From positions 62,001-126,000 of the forward strand of contig CAJIZY010000004.1 of the NCBI GenBank assembly GCA_905181965.1: 64,000 nucleotides of DNA, written 5' to 3'. The stretch comes from Akkermansiaceae bacterium (lineage in GTDB: Bacteria > Verrucomicrobiota > Verrucomicrobiia > Verrucomicrobiales > Akkermansiaceae). The notes under the pieces are model-generated. The model worked only from the letters and a program-made list of their open reading frames with translations. It searched no databases and was not told the DNA's origin. Below are positions 46,550 through 55,775 of the stretch, piece by piece (position 1 is the stretch's first letter; each line of letters opens with the position of its first letter). Made by a program: the position numbers and the translations under genes.

Positions 46550-48765
46550 AGCAGCAACCGTCTTTCGTCATCGAGATATGATTGAATCGAAACTTCATCT
46601 ACTGAAAATTCCATGATGACGGCTCCAGTTTCTTGTTGATTAAAAAAATGATACCCCTCCTTGTTTAAATGCTCAATCCAACTTTCCCGAGGTATTTCAT
46701 ACCGAGGATAGCTGGCACCGCTTGAAATAATCACCTTAGCCCCAATCGCCTCAAAAAACTGATGTTGGCCAGAGAAACCCCATTCGTGGTGTCCCATCAA
46801 AACAATATCAGCACTCAAGTCGACCCCCTTAGCGATTAAATCAAGTTCAGCCACCATTCCCAGATCACCAGTCACGAGAATTTTCCAGCCCTTCCAATGA
46901 ACTTTTATCACCATATTTCTATTATCGGCAATATTACGAATCCCCTTCTCCCCCGCGTTTAGAATCTCGATCCAAACTTCTTCCGCTAATTCAATCCGCT
47001 CTCCGGATTTCCCCAAGCTCACCTCACAATCAGAGCCTTTCACTTGCGAAAAAAACTCGCGATACTTGGGACTAAGGGCGTTATCCACTGGAAAAACAAC
47101 CTGTGTTAAAAAGCCCTCATCTAGCATTTGCGGGAGAGCTCCGACGTGATCACCATCAGGATGAGTTAGGAAAGCGACAGCTGGCTCTACTTCCCAATGG
47201 CCTAGAATAGAGCGCAATTCACGCGTGAAAAATTTCTCACTTCCCACATCAATCATCGCACCATCTTTAACATCAAGAAATGATGCTGCACCCCCGTCAT
47301 GAGTATCAAACACCACCCAATCGCCTGGAGTCAGACGCCTTGATCGCCAGTGACCAAGCGGCACCTTTGAGAACCCCTTAGCGACATAGAACGCACTTGT
47401 GGCGACCCCCTCATTGATTCGATTGACACCGATCCCCAAGCGATCCTCTAGAGAGCCCACGATTGCTGAAAAAAAAGCGAGAGCTAAAATCACCATGGTT
47501 ACAGGAATCAATAGTAAGCTTGTTAAAACGGCAATCGGAGTGACAAATCCGAAGTGCCAAATCATGATAGGCATTGATCCCAACCAAGCCGCCAACGAAC
47601 TAGCTCCAAGATGGGCAAAATAGGTTCGGACTTTGAGAATTTTCCGCTGACCGTCGCTCAAAAGGCGCGAAGGAAAAAACGGGTCCAACTCTGCAATCCT
47701 TCCTGTCAACTTTAGTGCGACTCCTACCCCCACTCCAATCGCAAGCAACACCCCATACGAAAGCTGGAATCCCACATCAAAAACTTGGGAGGGCCTCCAC
47801 AAAACAACTAACAAAAAACTAAGAGCGAGCGCGTTAAAAACTGATGGCCTTCGCCGAAAGAAAAAGGCTCCTAAAAAACAGACTGCCATCAACGTAGCTC
47901 GAACTGCCGGAGGCCTTAGTCCCGTAACGAGCGCATAAATCAGCATGGTCAAAATCACAAAAAAGACACCCACTCTGCGAGGAATCGGCAGATGCATCAG
48001 AACCATCCAGAAGATCGCACCCACTAGGGTGACGTGAAGCCCACTCACCGCAAAAACATGCATGGCTCCACTCTGACGAAATGCCCTACTAATTTCGGAA
48101 TCACGGGGAGGTTTTTCACCCAGGACCATTGCCATAATCACATCACGTCCAGAACTACCGACCGGTAATCCACGGGTGATTAAAATCGACAATTCTTCAC
48201 GAAGCTTTTCGGCCCACCGATAAGGAGCCAAAGCCCAATTCACGGACTCTAATTCACTCTCCTTAACCCAGAGACCGCCGAAGACCCCCTGCCGTTCCCA
48301 AAGCTCAGTCTGTGAAAAAAGACCTGGATTACGCTCACGGGATGGAACGAAAAATCTCCCCTTGATTCTCCTGATTTCGCCCGGTTGGAAATCTTCCGCT
48401 TCAAAGATTACAACTCGACGTTTCACTCCTCCTTCGTCTAATACACCAAACCGCTTCGTTTGAGTTGGACTGATTTTTCTTCCCACCGCAAGAACACCTT
48501 CAACGAATTCACTGGAAGGTGATGCAAGACTTTCTTTGACAGGAGATTCTAACACCTCAGATCTCCACGCCACCGTCACCACCATCACAACAATCCCAAA
48601 CCACCAAACGAAGGCCATTCGAGCCAGCGCCAAAGCAAACGCCATAAAAAACACTGCACAAGCAGGAGACTTACCAAAAGTCGCTCCTGCCAAACACGCT
48701 AAAGCTAGCGGAACAAGAGGTGCAACTGCCAGTAAATGTCTCCATTTTTTGCGCACCCATTCCAC
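46540..48765 (-). CDS. comEC: ComEC/Rec2-family DNA uptake channel
   Basis: 741 residues from a GTG at 48765. N-terminal membrane segments and an OB-like soluble part (about 75-165) are followed by the Competence domain with many helices (GREKPP-like stretch, then AMHVFAVSGLHVTLVGAIFWM, LRPPAVRATLMAVCFLGAFFFRRRPSVFNALALSFLL). A C-terminal metallo-beta-lactamase domain (about 480-735) has the ligand motif FLTHPDGDHVGALP. This is the full-length three-part ComEC that carries single-stranded DNA across the inner membrane in natural transformation. Its start lies three bases from the true stop of the TPR gene upstream. Confidence 0.92.
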   Translation of the reverse strand: MEWVRKKWRHLLAVAPLVPLALACLAGATFGKSPACAVFFMAFALALARMAFVWWFGIVVMVVTVAWRSEVLESPVKESLASPSSEFVEGVLAVGRKISPTQTKRFGVLDEGGVKRRVVIFEAEDFQPGEIRRIKGRFFVPSRERNPGLFSQTELWERQGVFGGLWVKESELESVNWALAPYRWAEKLREELSILITRGLPVGSSGRDVIMAMVLGEKPPRDSEISRAFRQSGAMHVFAVSGLHVTLVGAIFWMVLMHLPIPRRVGVFFVILTMLIYALVTGLRPPAVRATLMAVCFLGAFFFRRRPSVFNALALSFLLVVLWRPSQVFDVGFQLSYGVLLAIGVGVGVALKLTGRIAELDPFFPSRLLSDGQRKILKVRTYFAHLGASSLAAWLGSMPIMIWHFGFVTPIAVLTSLLLIPVTMVILALAFFSAIVGSLEDRLGIGVNRINEGVATSAFYVAKGFSKVPLGHWRSRRLTPGDWVVFDTHDGGAASFLDVKDGAMIDVGSEKFFTRELRSILGHWEVEPAVAFLTHPDGDHVGALPQMLDEGFLTQVVFPVDNALSPKYREFFSQVKGSDCEVSLGKSGERIELAEEVWIEILNAGEKGIRNIADNRNMVIKVHWKGWKILVTGDLGMVAELDLIAKGVDLSADIVLMGHHEWGFSGQHQFFEAIGAKVIISSGASYPRYEIPRESWIEHLNKEGYHFFNQQETGAVIMEFSVDEVSIQSYLDDERRLLLQR

Positions 48766-48768
48766 AAT

Positions 48769-49462
48769 TCAACCTTCTTCCAATTCGCGTAACTTGTGAG
48801 CTGCGTTACCCGCATGTCGAGTTCCTTGCAACTCCCTAATCACACGCTTCATCACCGCAATCACCTGATTTTCGATCAGCAAGATCTTCCTCAGAAATTT
48901 CAGCAATCCGGAACATCAAAAAAGCTGCGTCATCCTCCGACCACTCATACTCATCTAGACCCTGCTCAAGCGTGCTTATTGCCCCGGCGGGACTATTCAG
49001 GTGATCCCGCTGAATTTTTGCAATCTCTCCCAAAGAGTGTCGGCTCTCAGGATTTTCAAGCAAGTATCTACGATACACCGCAATAGCATCGGCATACTCT
49101 CCTTCCGCAACCGCCGCGCGCGCTTCATCTAGGGGGTCATCATCCACCTCTGCCGTCGAACCCATCATTTCCTCGCTTACCTTATCAACTAAAACCGGTA
49201 AAACATACATGATCGTCAGAACCCCCCCATAAATCACCGTCACCAAAAGTGGAATACCTACCTTCACCATTCCCTCAACGGCATCCTGTCGATTCTCACC
49301 AAAATTCACCTCGGACCAAGGATCAGATTGACCATTTTTAGAGGCCTTTTTTTCTGCCTCTCTTAGACTATTTTCATCACGCTTCACACCCGACCACGCG
49401 ATGAAGGTGTAGATGATTAATACACCAAGAACTCCGCAATGAATTTTACCCAATTTCGACAT
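48769..49462 (-). CDS. TPR-containing inner-membrane protein (frameshifted near the 3' end)
   Basis: Start ATG 49462 (MSKLGKIHCGVLGVLIIYTFIAW) gives a first membrane segment; a second is MVKVGIPLLVTVIYGGVLTIMYVLPVLV. After an acidic linker come tetratricopeptide-like helices (EARAAVAEGEYADAIAVYRRYLLENPES, SPAGAISTLEQGLDEYEWSEDDAAFLMFRIAEI). The direct frame ends at 48836 with an unlikely tail. A one-base change near 48880 restores NQVIAVMKRVIRELQGTRHAGNAAHKLRELEEG, ending at TGA 48769-48771, next to the comEC start. The gene is thus probably co-transcribed with comEC. Role unknown; TPRs suggest a scaffold. Confidence 0.75.
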
Positions 49463-49528
49463 CCTATCGGGTACTTTACCCGATCTTGGTCTGTTATGCA
49501 AAGGAACTAATCATTTCAAAAACCCATC

Positions 49529-49564
49529 AAAAAAAGCCCCGCTAGATCGCATCCACCAAGGCTT
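49529..49564 (-). terminator. Possible terminator after the LamG gene
   Basis: On the minus strand AAGCC and GGCTT flank a 21-base loop and are followed by a run of T. The stem is short, so this is tentative. Confidence 0.4.
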
Positions 49565-49592
49565 ACAAAATTGAATCTTTCTCAATAGACGA

Positions 49593-51776
49593 TTAATCAA
49601 CCGGTCTTAGACGATAGAAAACCTTTCGATTTTCAGCGTTTGGCGCGATAAAGTCATCAACTGAAGTAGCCATACTCTCGCCTTGGAGGATTAACTCACT
49701 ATCACTAATTTCCAACCAACTATCCGGAGTTAGATCGAAAGAATATTCAAAGAAGTAGTCACCTGGAGCTCCCTTCCAATCGACCTCAACATTTCCATTT
49801 TCGAGCTGACGAATTGCGATGATCTTTAGTTCCTGTCCATTTCCCGGAGTAATAAGAGACAAAATTTCATCTTCACTCAAAGCACGGTCATAGATTCTGA
49901 TATCATCCATCTTCCCCGCAACAGCCCGGCCTGGAAAGGTCCGAGCACTTCCGATTCTTACTCCATTGCTGGCGTTGGTATTGACGGTTGTTCCGCCCGA
50001 AGCGGTCAAAGCTTCTAGGTTTCCATCAACATAGAATAGCGCATCTCCAATCGTAGTTCCCAGAACAGGGTCAAACACGACTGTGCAATGATGCCACTCT
50101 CCAGTGACAATCGAAGTAGTGGCATTAGAGCCAGAACCAGCAACCTCTGTCCTCAGCTGATTTACACCTGCTGTATTGATCCGAGTATCAAACCTAGCAC
50201 CAGTCGCGCCAGTACCCCAAGAAAGCAAAGTAGCATTCAGATTAGGCTGGTCCAAATCTCCTTTGAACCAAAAAGCAAGAGTGCGGGCTGAATCACCTCC
50301 GACACCATCGTAACCACTCACATCAATCCAACTCCCAGCACCATCAAACGCAATCGATGCCGTGGATCCTCCGGGCACCGGAGCAGGATCATCGGTATCA
50401 AAAGATGGAGTTCCAACAAAGAGACCGGCAAAAAGAGAGCCGCCTTCACCAATCAAAACTGAGCCATTTTTTTCTCCTGCGGCTTCTCCTACTCTCCAAT
50501 GGGCCACTGGAAGTGAAGCATCCGCCAAGGCAATCGTGACCGACTCGGTAACGGGGCCCTGGGAATTGGTAGCTGTCAGAGTAAACCTCGTTTCCTCATT
50601 TACGGGAACAATAAGACTCCCTGAAACAGGATTTACCGCGCCAATTCCATTATCGATCGTAACACTCGACCCATTGGTCACATCCCAGAAAAGGGTAACG
50701 TTTGATCCCGGACTCGCTTCATCGACGCTCGAAACAAACGAATTAATAACAGCCGCCTCATCGACCGTTATTTTAACATCCAACGACTCACTCCCAAGAG
50801 CGCCGACACCGATCAGGGTGTAAGTAGTCGTCGCAGTCGGCGAGACCATTATTGAACCTTCGCAATCAGTTGTCTGCGCCAGCACATCAATCGATCCGGT
50901 TCCGTCATCCAGCTTCAGCGAGCTTAGTTCAGGAGAAACCACCCAGTTAAGTTCCGCACTCTGCCCTGAATCGAGATAGTTTATACTAGAACTAAAGGAT
51001 CCTACCGTGATTGAATCGGAAAGAAACCCTTTATAGTGTTCCCCAATCTTTGAATCAGAAAAATCACCGTCACCATCTGGATCGTCAAGGCGACTCCCGT
51101 AGATTGCGACATCATCGACGACTCCGTTGAAAAACTGTGTCGTCAGAACCTTATTGGCACCAATAACCCAACTCCCATTTGCGGCCTCGGGAATTGCAGT
51201 CCCAGTCCCGGCCTCCGCACCATTGATAAAGAAACGAAAAGTGGGGTCCACACCCTCTGCAACTGCACTTTGATCAAAGGTCAAAATAACATGATCAAAA
51301 GCTTCTCCCGTATTTATGACACCTGAATTGGTCGTCGACCCTCCCGAAAAAGTCGTAACGAATCCTCCTCCGTTGACAACCAAATTGCTTCGCCCAGGCC
51401 CAAGGTCACCGTCTTGATTAGCAATCACCACGCCTTCTGAAGCGCCAGCTGTTCTTTTAATAATCGCCTCAATCGTAAAGTCCCCCACTGATGTGTCCAA
51501 ATTCAACGGTGAAATCAAATATCCATCACCATTAAAAGTCACTGCCGAACCAACCGCTCCATCCGAACCAATTACCGTAGTCCCAGCCGGAAAACTATTG
51601 TCAATATCCAAACCGTTACCGCTGGAATCGACCAGGGTCGTCGCTCCCGGCGCCTCCTCGAAGCGATAATAAGCCAACGGATTTGAAGCAAGAACAGTGG
51701 CTGGATAATCAGCTAGAGCCGTGGGACCGATTAATAGAGTAGCCAGAGTTGCAAGTTTTATGGGTGTGTTTTGCAT
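49593..51776 (-). CDS. Exported two-LamG protein with Ig-like modules
   Basis: 727 residues. The signal peptide MQNTPIKLATLATLLIGPTALA is followed by a first LamG/concanavalin-like domain (about 24-225, YYRFEEAPGATTLVDSSGNGLDI … GVVDDVAIYGSRL). Two Ig-like modules (about 255-420, SINYLDSGQSAELNWVVSPE and NSFVSSVDEASPGSNVTLFWDV) and a second LamG domain (about 430-645, AHWRVGEAAGEKNGS … KMDDIRIYDRALSEDEI) follow, with a short C-terminal beta module. LamG domains bind carbohydrate or surface ligands. No catalytic site is visible. It lies 15 bp downstream of the broken CotH gene on the same strand, probably the same transcription unit. Confidence 0.87.
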   Translation of the reverse strand: MQNTPIKLATLATLLIGPTALADYPATVLASNPLAYYRFEEAPGATTLVDSSGNGLDIDNSFPAGTTVIGSDGAVGSAVTFNGDGYLISPLNLDTSVGDFTIEAIIKRTAGASEGVVIANQDGDLGPGRSNLVVNGGGFVTTFSGGSTTNSGVINTGEAFDHVILTFDQSAVAEGVDPTFRFFINGAEAGTGTAIPEAANGSWVIGANKVLTTQFFNGVVDDVAIYGSRLDDPDGDGDFSDSKIGEHYKGFLSDSITVGSFSSSINYLDSGQSAELNWVVSPELSSLKLDDGTGSIDVLAQTTDCEGSIMVSPTATTTYTLIGVGALGSESLDVKITVDEAAVINSFVSSVDEASPGSNVTLFWDVTNGSSVTIDNGIGAVNPVSGSLIVPVNEETRFTLTATNSQGPVTESVTIALADASLPVAHWRVGEAAGEKNGSVLIGEGGSLFAGLFVGTPSFDTDDPAPVPGGSTASIAFDGAGSWIDVSGYDGVGGDSARTLAFWFKGDLDQPNLNATLLSWGTGATGARFDTRINTAGVNQLRTEVAGSGSNATTSIVTGEWHHCTVVFDPVLGTTIGDALFYVDGNLEALTASGGTTVNTNASNGVRIGSARTFPGRAVAGKMDDIRIYDRALSEDEILSLITPGNGQELKIIAIRQLENGNVEVDWKGAPGDYFFEYSFDLTPDSWLEISDSELILQGESMATSVDDFIAPNAENRKVFYRLRPVD

Positions 51777-51791
51777 TTTTCTTTTTGTGTT

Positions 51792-52763
51792 TTAAGGATT
51801 ACGGGCAACCCGAATTCGGAGATACTGCTGGGATCCCAGCGAAAGAGAAATTGGGCTACTATAAGTGACTGTCTCACGACCATTCACGTGTGTTTCAGAA
51901 TCCGTGAGAGTCGCCAAAGACGACCAATCCTCTAGATCAGTGGAGATCTGCACAGTCAGATTTAGATCGGGAGTTTTCATCAGCCTGTCAAATTGAAGTG
52001 AAATAACTTCACCTTTTATCACGACGTTGGCGAATGATCCAGACAAGAGAATCTCTGGATCGATCCCAAAAGCATAGTGCATGAGATTACTAAACCCATC
52101 CCCATTGGCATCCGCCATGGGACCGCTGACGAACGGATCTTCAAGCTCACTCTCTGTAAAAAACGACTGAATCCAAGATTCATAATCATTGCTGTATAGA
52201 ACAGGATTATCAACCCCTGGCGACCCTCCCACTTCGCTGCTAGTTGCCCAGCTTAAGCGATCGTCCCAAGTAGACCAATCGGCCGCTTTATCTCGAAGAG
52301 CCAAACTATACCCGAAATTCCCCACCGCTGTGAACCATTCCTCTGCATAGTCAAATGAGAGAACATTTTCTCCAGCGGCATCACGCAAGGTGAGCTGCTC
52401 ACCTCCATTGTTCAGAGCCCCCGAAAAAATTCCCACAATCTTAAGTCCAGGAAAATGAGAGGGGTTAGAAACCACCAATCCAAATTCCCCCGGAGCAAGT
52501 GAACCCGTGAGCTCCGCTTCCACTCCGTCGGTAAAACGAATCCCGGACAAGTCCAGTGGATCGGGACCAATATTGGTCAACTCAATGAATTCAAACTCCT
52601 TTCCTTCCAGAGGAGCAAAATGGATTTCAGTGATCCTGAGATACTTTTGAGAATCGCTTTCTTCCGAGGGCGTGAGTCGTTGATCAACAACAATCCCTTT
52701 AGAATTGGTCAGCTTAATGATTTCTCCACGCGCCGAAACCTGACCCGAGTAGTTTCCCTCCAC
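51792..52763 (-). CDS. CotH/lamin-tail exoprotein, fragment 5 (C-terminus)
   Basis: Last part of a roughly 1,300-residue exported protein that begins at 55698 and is broken by four frameshifts. This piece holds a lamin-tail domain (EIHFAPLEGKEFEFIELTNIGPDPLDLSGIRFTDG, ALNNGGEQLTLRDAAGENVLSFDY) and a C-terminal DANGDGFSNLMHYAFGIDP segment resembling Ca-binding or sorting modules of this group. A final beta module ends YLRIRVARNP. Homology already begins upstream of its first Met. Confidence 0.8.
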   Translation of the reverse strand: MEGNYSGQVSARGEIIKLTNSKGIVVDQRLTPSEESDSQKYLRITEIHFAPLEGKEFEFIELTNIGPDPLDLSGIRFTDGVEAELTGSLAPGEFGLVVSNPSHFPGLKIVGIFSGALNNGGEQLTLRDAAGENVLSFDYAEEWFTAVGNFGYSLALRDKAADWSTWDDRLSWATSSEVGGSPGVDNPVLYSNDYESWIQSFFTESELEDPFVSGPMADANGDGFSNLMHYAFGIDPEILLSGSFANVVIKGEVISLQFDRLMKTPDLNLTVQISTDLEDWSSLATLTDSETHVNGRETVTYSSPISLSLGSQQYLRIRVARNP

Positions 52764-52825
52764 ATTCAGTCCCTCCCCTCCGGTTGGGCTAGCCGCACGA
52801 TTTCGAAACCTCGAAACATCCGGAC

Positions 52826-53701
52826 TTAAATAGACACTGCCTCTAGCCTCAAGAATAGTCCCAGGTAGAAACTCAAAAGCCCCGCTCGCAGGCCATCGGC
52901 CGCTTCGAGGAGATCGATCGCCTCATCGACGGCGGGACACTGCTCAATATATTCTTCATCCTGATTAAGGGAACTAGGATTCGCTTCGATTACGCCAAAC
53001 GACACCGAGGTCACGACGCCTGCCGCCCCCGGCAATAATGCCGAACTCGTCTGAGCCGTTGGATAGCTGGCCGAATTGGTCACCAAGTGAGTTACCGAGA
53101 GATGAGTTCTTCGGGGTATCAAGTAATCGTCCTCGAGAACGGCGATAGCTTGAGTCAGTGATTGCGATCGACCAAACTGCCCCCATTTCGCCCGGTCGAG
53201 CACAGCATCATCCTTAAGCATAAGCTCCATTGCATCGAGCCGATCATCCACCACTCTACTCATCAGGATTTCATCCACGAGAGTCTGTAAACGCCGCCGA
53301 AACATATTTTTCACCCGATCATTCTCAAGTAGCTTATCGATCAAGCGATTCCAGCTACGATTGCCCTGCAGCTCACGGACTCCCACAAACGGATGACTCG
53401 GAGAGATTGGGCTGTTTGCATTTCTACCGCCCAACACATAATCCGCTGTGGCCCAAATCCCATCGTGAGAGATATTATCATTCGTCATATAGTGGCTCCC
53501 CCACGTCAGGTCAGTATCCCAAGGCAACTGCGTCCATTCGCCACTGCCTTCGGTATCTCGATAAAGATAATAGTTCTTCGACATATTATCGTTATTTTGA
53601 CTCAGGACCGTAGCAGCGAGATAGTTGAGCTGACGAGGGAGATCGACATTGTCGAAAATAAAATTCTCAAGCGTAGCACCGCTCGTACTCATACCGCTCA
53701 C
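52826..53701 (-). CDS. CotH exoprotein, fragment 4 (C-terminal half of CotH domain)
   Basis: Carries the later CotH kinase-like region: ENFIFDNVDLPRQLNYLAATVLSQNNDNMSKNYYLYRDTEGSGEWTQLPWDTDLTWG corresponds to the FHYFPWDSEF region of the intact paralogue at 26.8 kb. A helical part (RVKNMFRRRLQTLVDEIL) follows. The frame becomes unlikely near 52860, where the next fragment takes over. Confidence 0.8.
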   Translation of the reverse strand: MSGMSTSGATLENFIFDNVDLPRQLNYLAATVLSQNNDNMSKNYYLYRDTEGSGEWTQLPWDTDLTWGSHYMTNDNISHDGIWATADYVLGGRNANSPISPSHPFVGVRELQGNRSWNRLIDKLLENDRVKNMFRRRLQTLVDEILMSRVVDDRLDAMELMLKDDAVLDRAKWGQFGRSQSLTQAIAVLEDDYLIPRRTHLSVTHLVTNSASYPTAQTSSALLPGAAGVVTSVSFGVIEANPSSLNQDEEYIEQCPAVDEAIDLLEAADGLRAGLLSFYLGLFLRLEAVSI

Positions 53702-54441
53702 GAAGGTCGAAAGATCGGCATTCCTTCTGATTTACGGTTCTTCTTCTCCACTCCCGACGTTCCACTCGTGCCTGCGTTAAACATTTTGTAGAGTGCTCCG
53801 TCATCATCGAGACGGCTTTCACGGCGAAGCAGGCGTTTGTCCACTTGCTCGGTGTAAGCAGCCACGCTGAAGAACTGGCCATTTTGTTCAACACGCATAA
53901 GAACGCATTCGGAACCCGGAGAGCCAGCCATGTCGTAAATTTCATAGCTGAGTGGCTGCCTGATATAAGCCTTATCCGTCCAGGTTGTATTGAGATTGAA
54001 CTCCTCAGCCCGAACTCCGCCAAGTTGCTCGACGGTTCGAAAATGATGCCCAGTATTAAAGTCAAATTTGTAGCTCTTCTTCGAGAGACCTGCTGATGAA
54101 CCACCCCGGATCCGACAGTAAACATTGTCGTAGAACTCACCCAAGTGCATTACGGAGACTCTCGTCCCAGTTCGATTATTGGCCGCGTTAGGGTTTTGCA
54201 AAAACCACTCGAACACCGGGAGATCTGATTCAAGAGCGGGATCAAGGGCAACTGTCCCGTAATACTCGGGAGAATTAAGTTCATCAAAAAAGAGAGGATT
54301 CGCAGAAGTGATTCCATTGACGTCTCGAGACTCCACACGCCAACGAATCATCTCGCCAGTCTGCAATCCCGCCAATGAGAGGTCAGCCGAATACACTCCG
54401 TCCCCCGCGAATTCATCAATAATAGTTCCGTTATCAAACAT
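53698..54441 (-). CDS. CotH exoprotein, fragment 3 (N-terminal half of CotH domain)
   Basis: Holds the start of the CotH domain: VYCRIRGGSSAGLSKKSYKFDFNTGHHF, then SYEIYDMAGSPGSECVLMRVEQNGQFFSVAAYTEQVDKRLLRR, matching the family core (R-x-RGGSS … K-x-SYK). The preceding beta module is GDGVYSADLSLAGLQTGEMIRWRVESRD. It continues into fragment 4 after a frame change near 53720. Confidence 0.8.
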   Translation of the reverse strand: MFDNGTIIDEFAGDGVYSADLSLAGLQTGEMIRWRVESRDVNGITSANPLFFDELNSPEYYGTVALDPALESDLPVFEWFLQNPNAANNRTGTRVSVMHLGEFYDNVYCRIRGGSSAGLSKKSYKFDFNTGHHFRTVEQLGGVRAEEFNLNTTWTDKAYIRQPLSYEIYDMAGSPGSECVLMRVEQNGQFFSVAAYTEQVDKRLLRRESRLDDDGALYKMFNAGTSGTSGVEKKNRKSEGMPIFRPS

Positions 54442-55148
54442 TTCATCGCGCTTTCAGCGAGGAACCCCCGACGATAAATCAAATTCACCTGCGCGACCGC
54501 CTCTCCGCTTGCCGAAACCTCGGCCGTAATGGTCAGGGAATCCTGGATCGCAAGATTCGGTCGCTCCGGGTTCTTTGTCACCTTTCGAATCACTGGGCCG
54601 AGATCGGCCACTCCTCCCCCATTTTTAATTCCAGGAGATGGAGTTGGCATATAAATCACCTTACTCGAACCATCACCCCTAACCTGTGCCGTGAGTTCGC
54701 AGTCGAAGAGGAAATCGGAACTCGTGAGAGAGCTATTTAAACCGTGCACCGCTAAAATATTTTCCCCAGCCACCAAATTCACCATACTCAAATCAATCGT
54801 GAAAGACTCCAAAGCGGTAGCCTCGGTGTCGTTATGATTGCCGCTCGCCCGTGCTTCAAAATCCCAAATCCCATCATTGGGCTCAAAGGTCGATGCCAGA
54901 ATCGGGCTCCCATTAATGTAAATCGCAAAGCCGTCATCATAGCGGGCTCCGAATTGGAGGGAAGTGACCGCTATCGGATCCTCAATCGTAAATGGAACCC
55001 TAAGATAAATCGTTGTATTTTGCCGATAAAGGTCATCTTGAATGTCACCACCATTGCCAATGAAATCATCGTAAGGGTCGGCGTTTGTCGTTGTTGCATA
55101 ACCCACGCCCATCTCGGCAGAGCTCCACCCACTGTCATCAAATACCAA
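54348..55148 (-). CDS. CotH exoprotein, fragment 2
   Basis: Contains a jelly-roll or galactose-binding-like beta module (LRVPFTIEDPIAVTSLQFGARYDDGFAIYINGSPILAST … NLVAGENILAVHGLN) followed by an Ig/FN3-like segment (GPVIRKVTKNPERPNLAIQDSLTITAEVSASGEAVAQVNLIYR). The frame leaves homology near 54445, joining fragment 3. Confidence 0.78.
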   Translation of the reverse strand: MVFDDSGWSSAEMGVGYATTTNADPYDDFIGNGGDIQDDLYRQNTTIYLRVPFTIEDPIAVTSLQFGARYDDGFAIYINGSPILASTFEPNDGIWDFEARASGNHNDTEATALESFTIDLSMVNLVAGENILAVHGLNSSLTSSDFLFDCELTAQVRGDGSSKVIYMPTPSPGIKNGGGVADLGPVIRKVTKNPERPNLAIQDSLTITAEVSASGEAVAQVNLIYRRGFLAESAMKCLITELLLMNSRGTECIRLTSHWRDCRLAR

Positions 55149-55149
55149 C

Positions 55150-55698
55150 TCATGAAATGGTTACTTCTTCAACATCAGAATCTCCATTATCCGGAACCAG
55201 ATAAATCAACGGGGCATCAGGCCCGACCAGAGTCACTGAATTGGCATCGACCAACCCGATTCCAAATGAAATATCAGGATATTGAGATGGGAATAATGGC
55301 GCATACTCCGACTCCACCGAAATGCCATCGGGCCTGATCAAGGCCAAGTATTCTCCCGATGAACTGAGTTTAAAATCAGTATGCAACTCCTGATCAAAAA
55401 TTGCCCGGTCTTTTCCCGAAGCAAAGACCACCAACTTTTCTCCGGGTGCGAGGATTACCTTCGGGATTACCCATCGTTGTAAATCGTCAGTATTATCAGT
55501 AAGCGACCAACCGTCCAAGTCGATCATCCCACCCGATAGGTTTGAAAGCTCAATCCAATCAGAATTCTCACCATTCTCATCGGTCAAACCGGAAACATTT
55601 GAAGCAAGAAACTCGCTAATGACAACTTCCTGCGCACCCAATAGATTAAAACACAAGCTGAAGACCAAAAATCCGGGGGAAAAAAATGGGGGTATCAT
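55150..55698 (-). CDS. CotH exoprotein, fragment 1 (signal peptide and lamin-tail domain)
   Basis: The start of the broken CotH protein. The hydrophobic signal MIPPFFSPGFLVFSLCFNLLGA is followed by a complete lamin-tail domain (EVVISEFLASNVSGLTDENGENSDWIELSNLSGGMIDLDGWSLTDN … LSSSGEYLALIRPDGISVES). The order signal, lamin-tail, beta modules, CotH, lamin-tail parallels the intact gene at 26763, which has an added LamG at its front. A terminator-like hairpin lies upstream, after the PEP-CTERM-like gene. Confidence 0.82.
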   Translation of the reverse strand: MIPPFFSPGFLVFSLCFNLLGAQEVVISEFLASNVSGLTDENGENSDWIELSNLSGGMIDLDGWSLTDNTDDLQRWVIPKVILAPGEKLVVFASGKDRAIFDQELHTDFKLSSSGEYLALIRPDGISVESEYAPLFPSQYPDISFGIGLVDANSVTLVGPDAPLIYLVPDNGDSDVEEVTIS

Positions 55699-55705
55699 AA
55701 CTTAA

Positions 55706-55740
55706 AGAAAAAAGCAGCCCCCAAAAAAGAGAGACTGCCT
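55706..55740 (-). terminator. Probable terminator after the PEP-CTERM-like gene
   Basis: On the minus strand AGGCAG and CTGCTT form a six-pair stem (one G-U) with a long loop, then a T run. Moderate support. Confidence 0.45.
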
Positions 55741-55775
55741 GTGAAAAATAAACGACCTAAGAAAGCTTCACCAAA

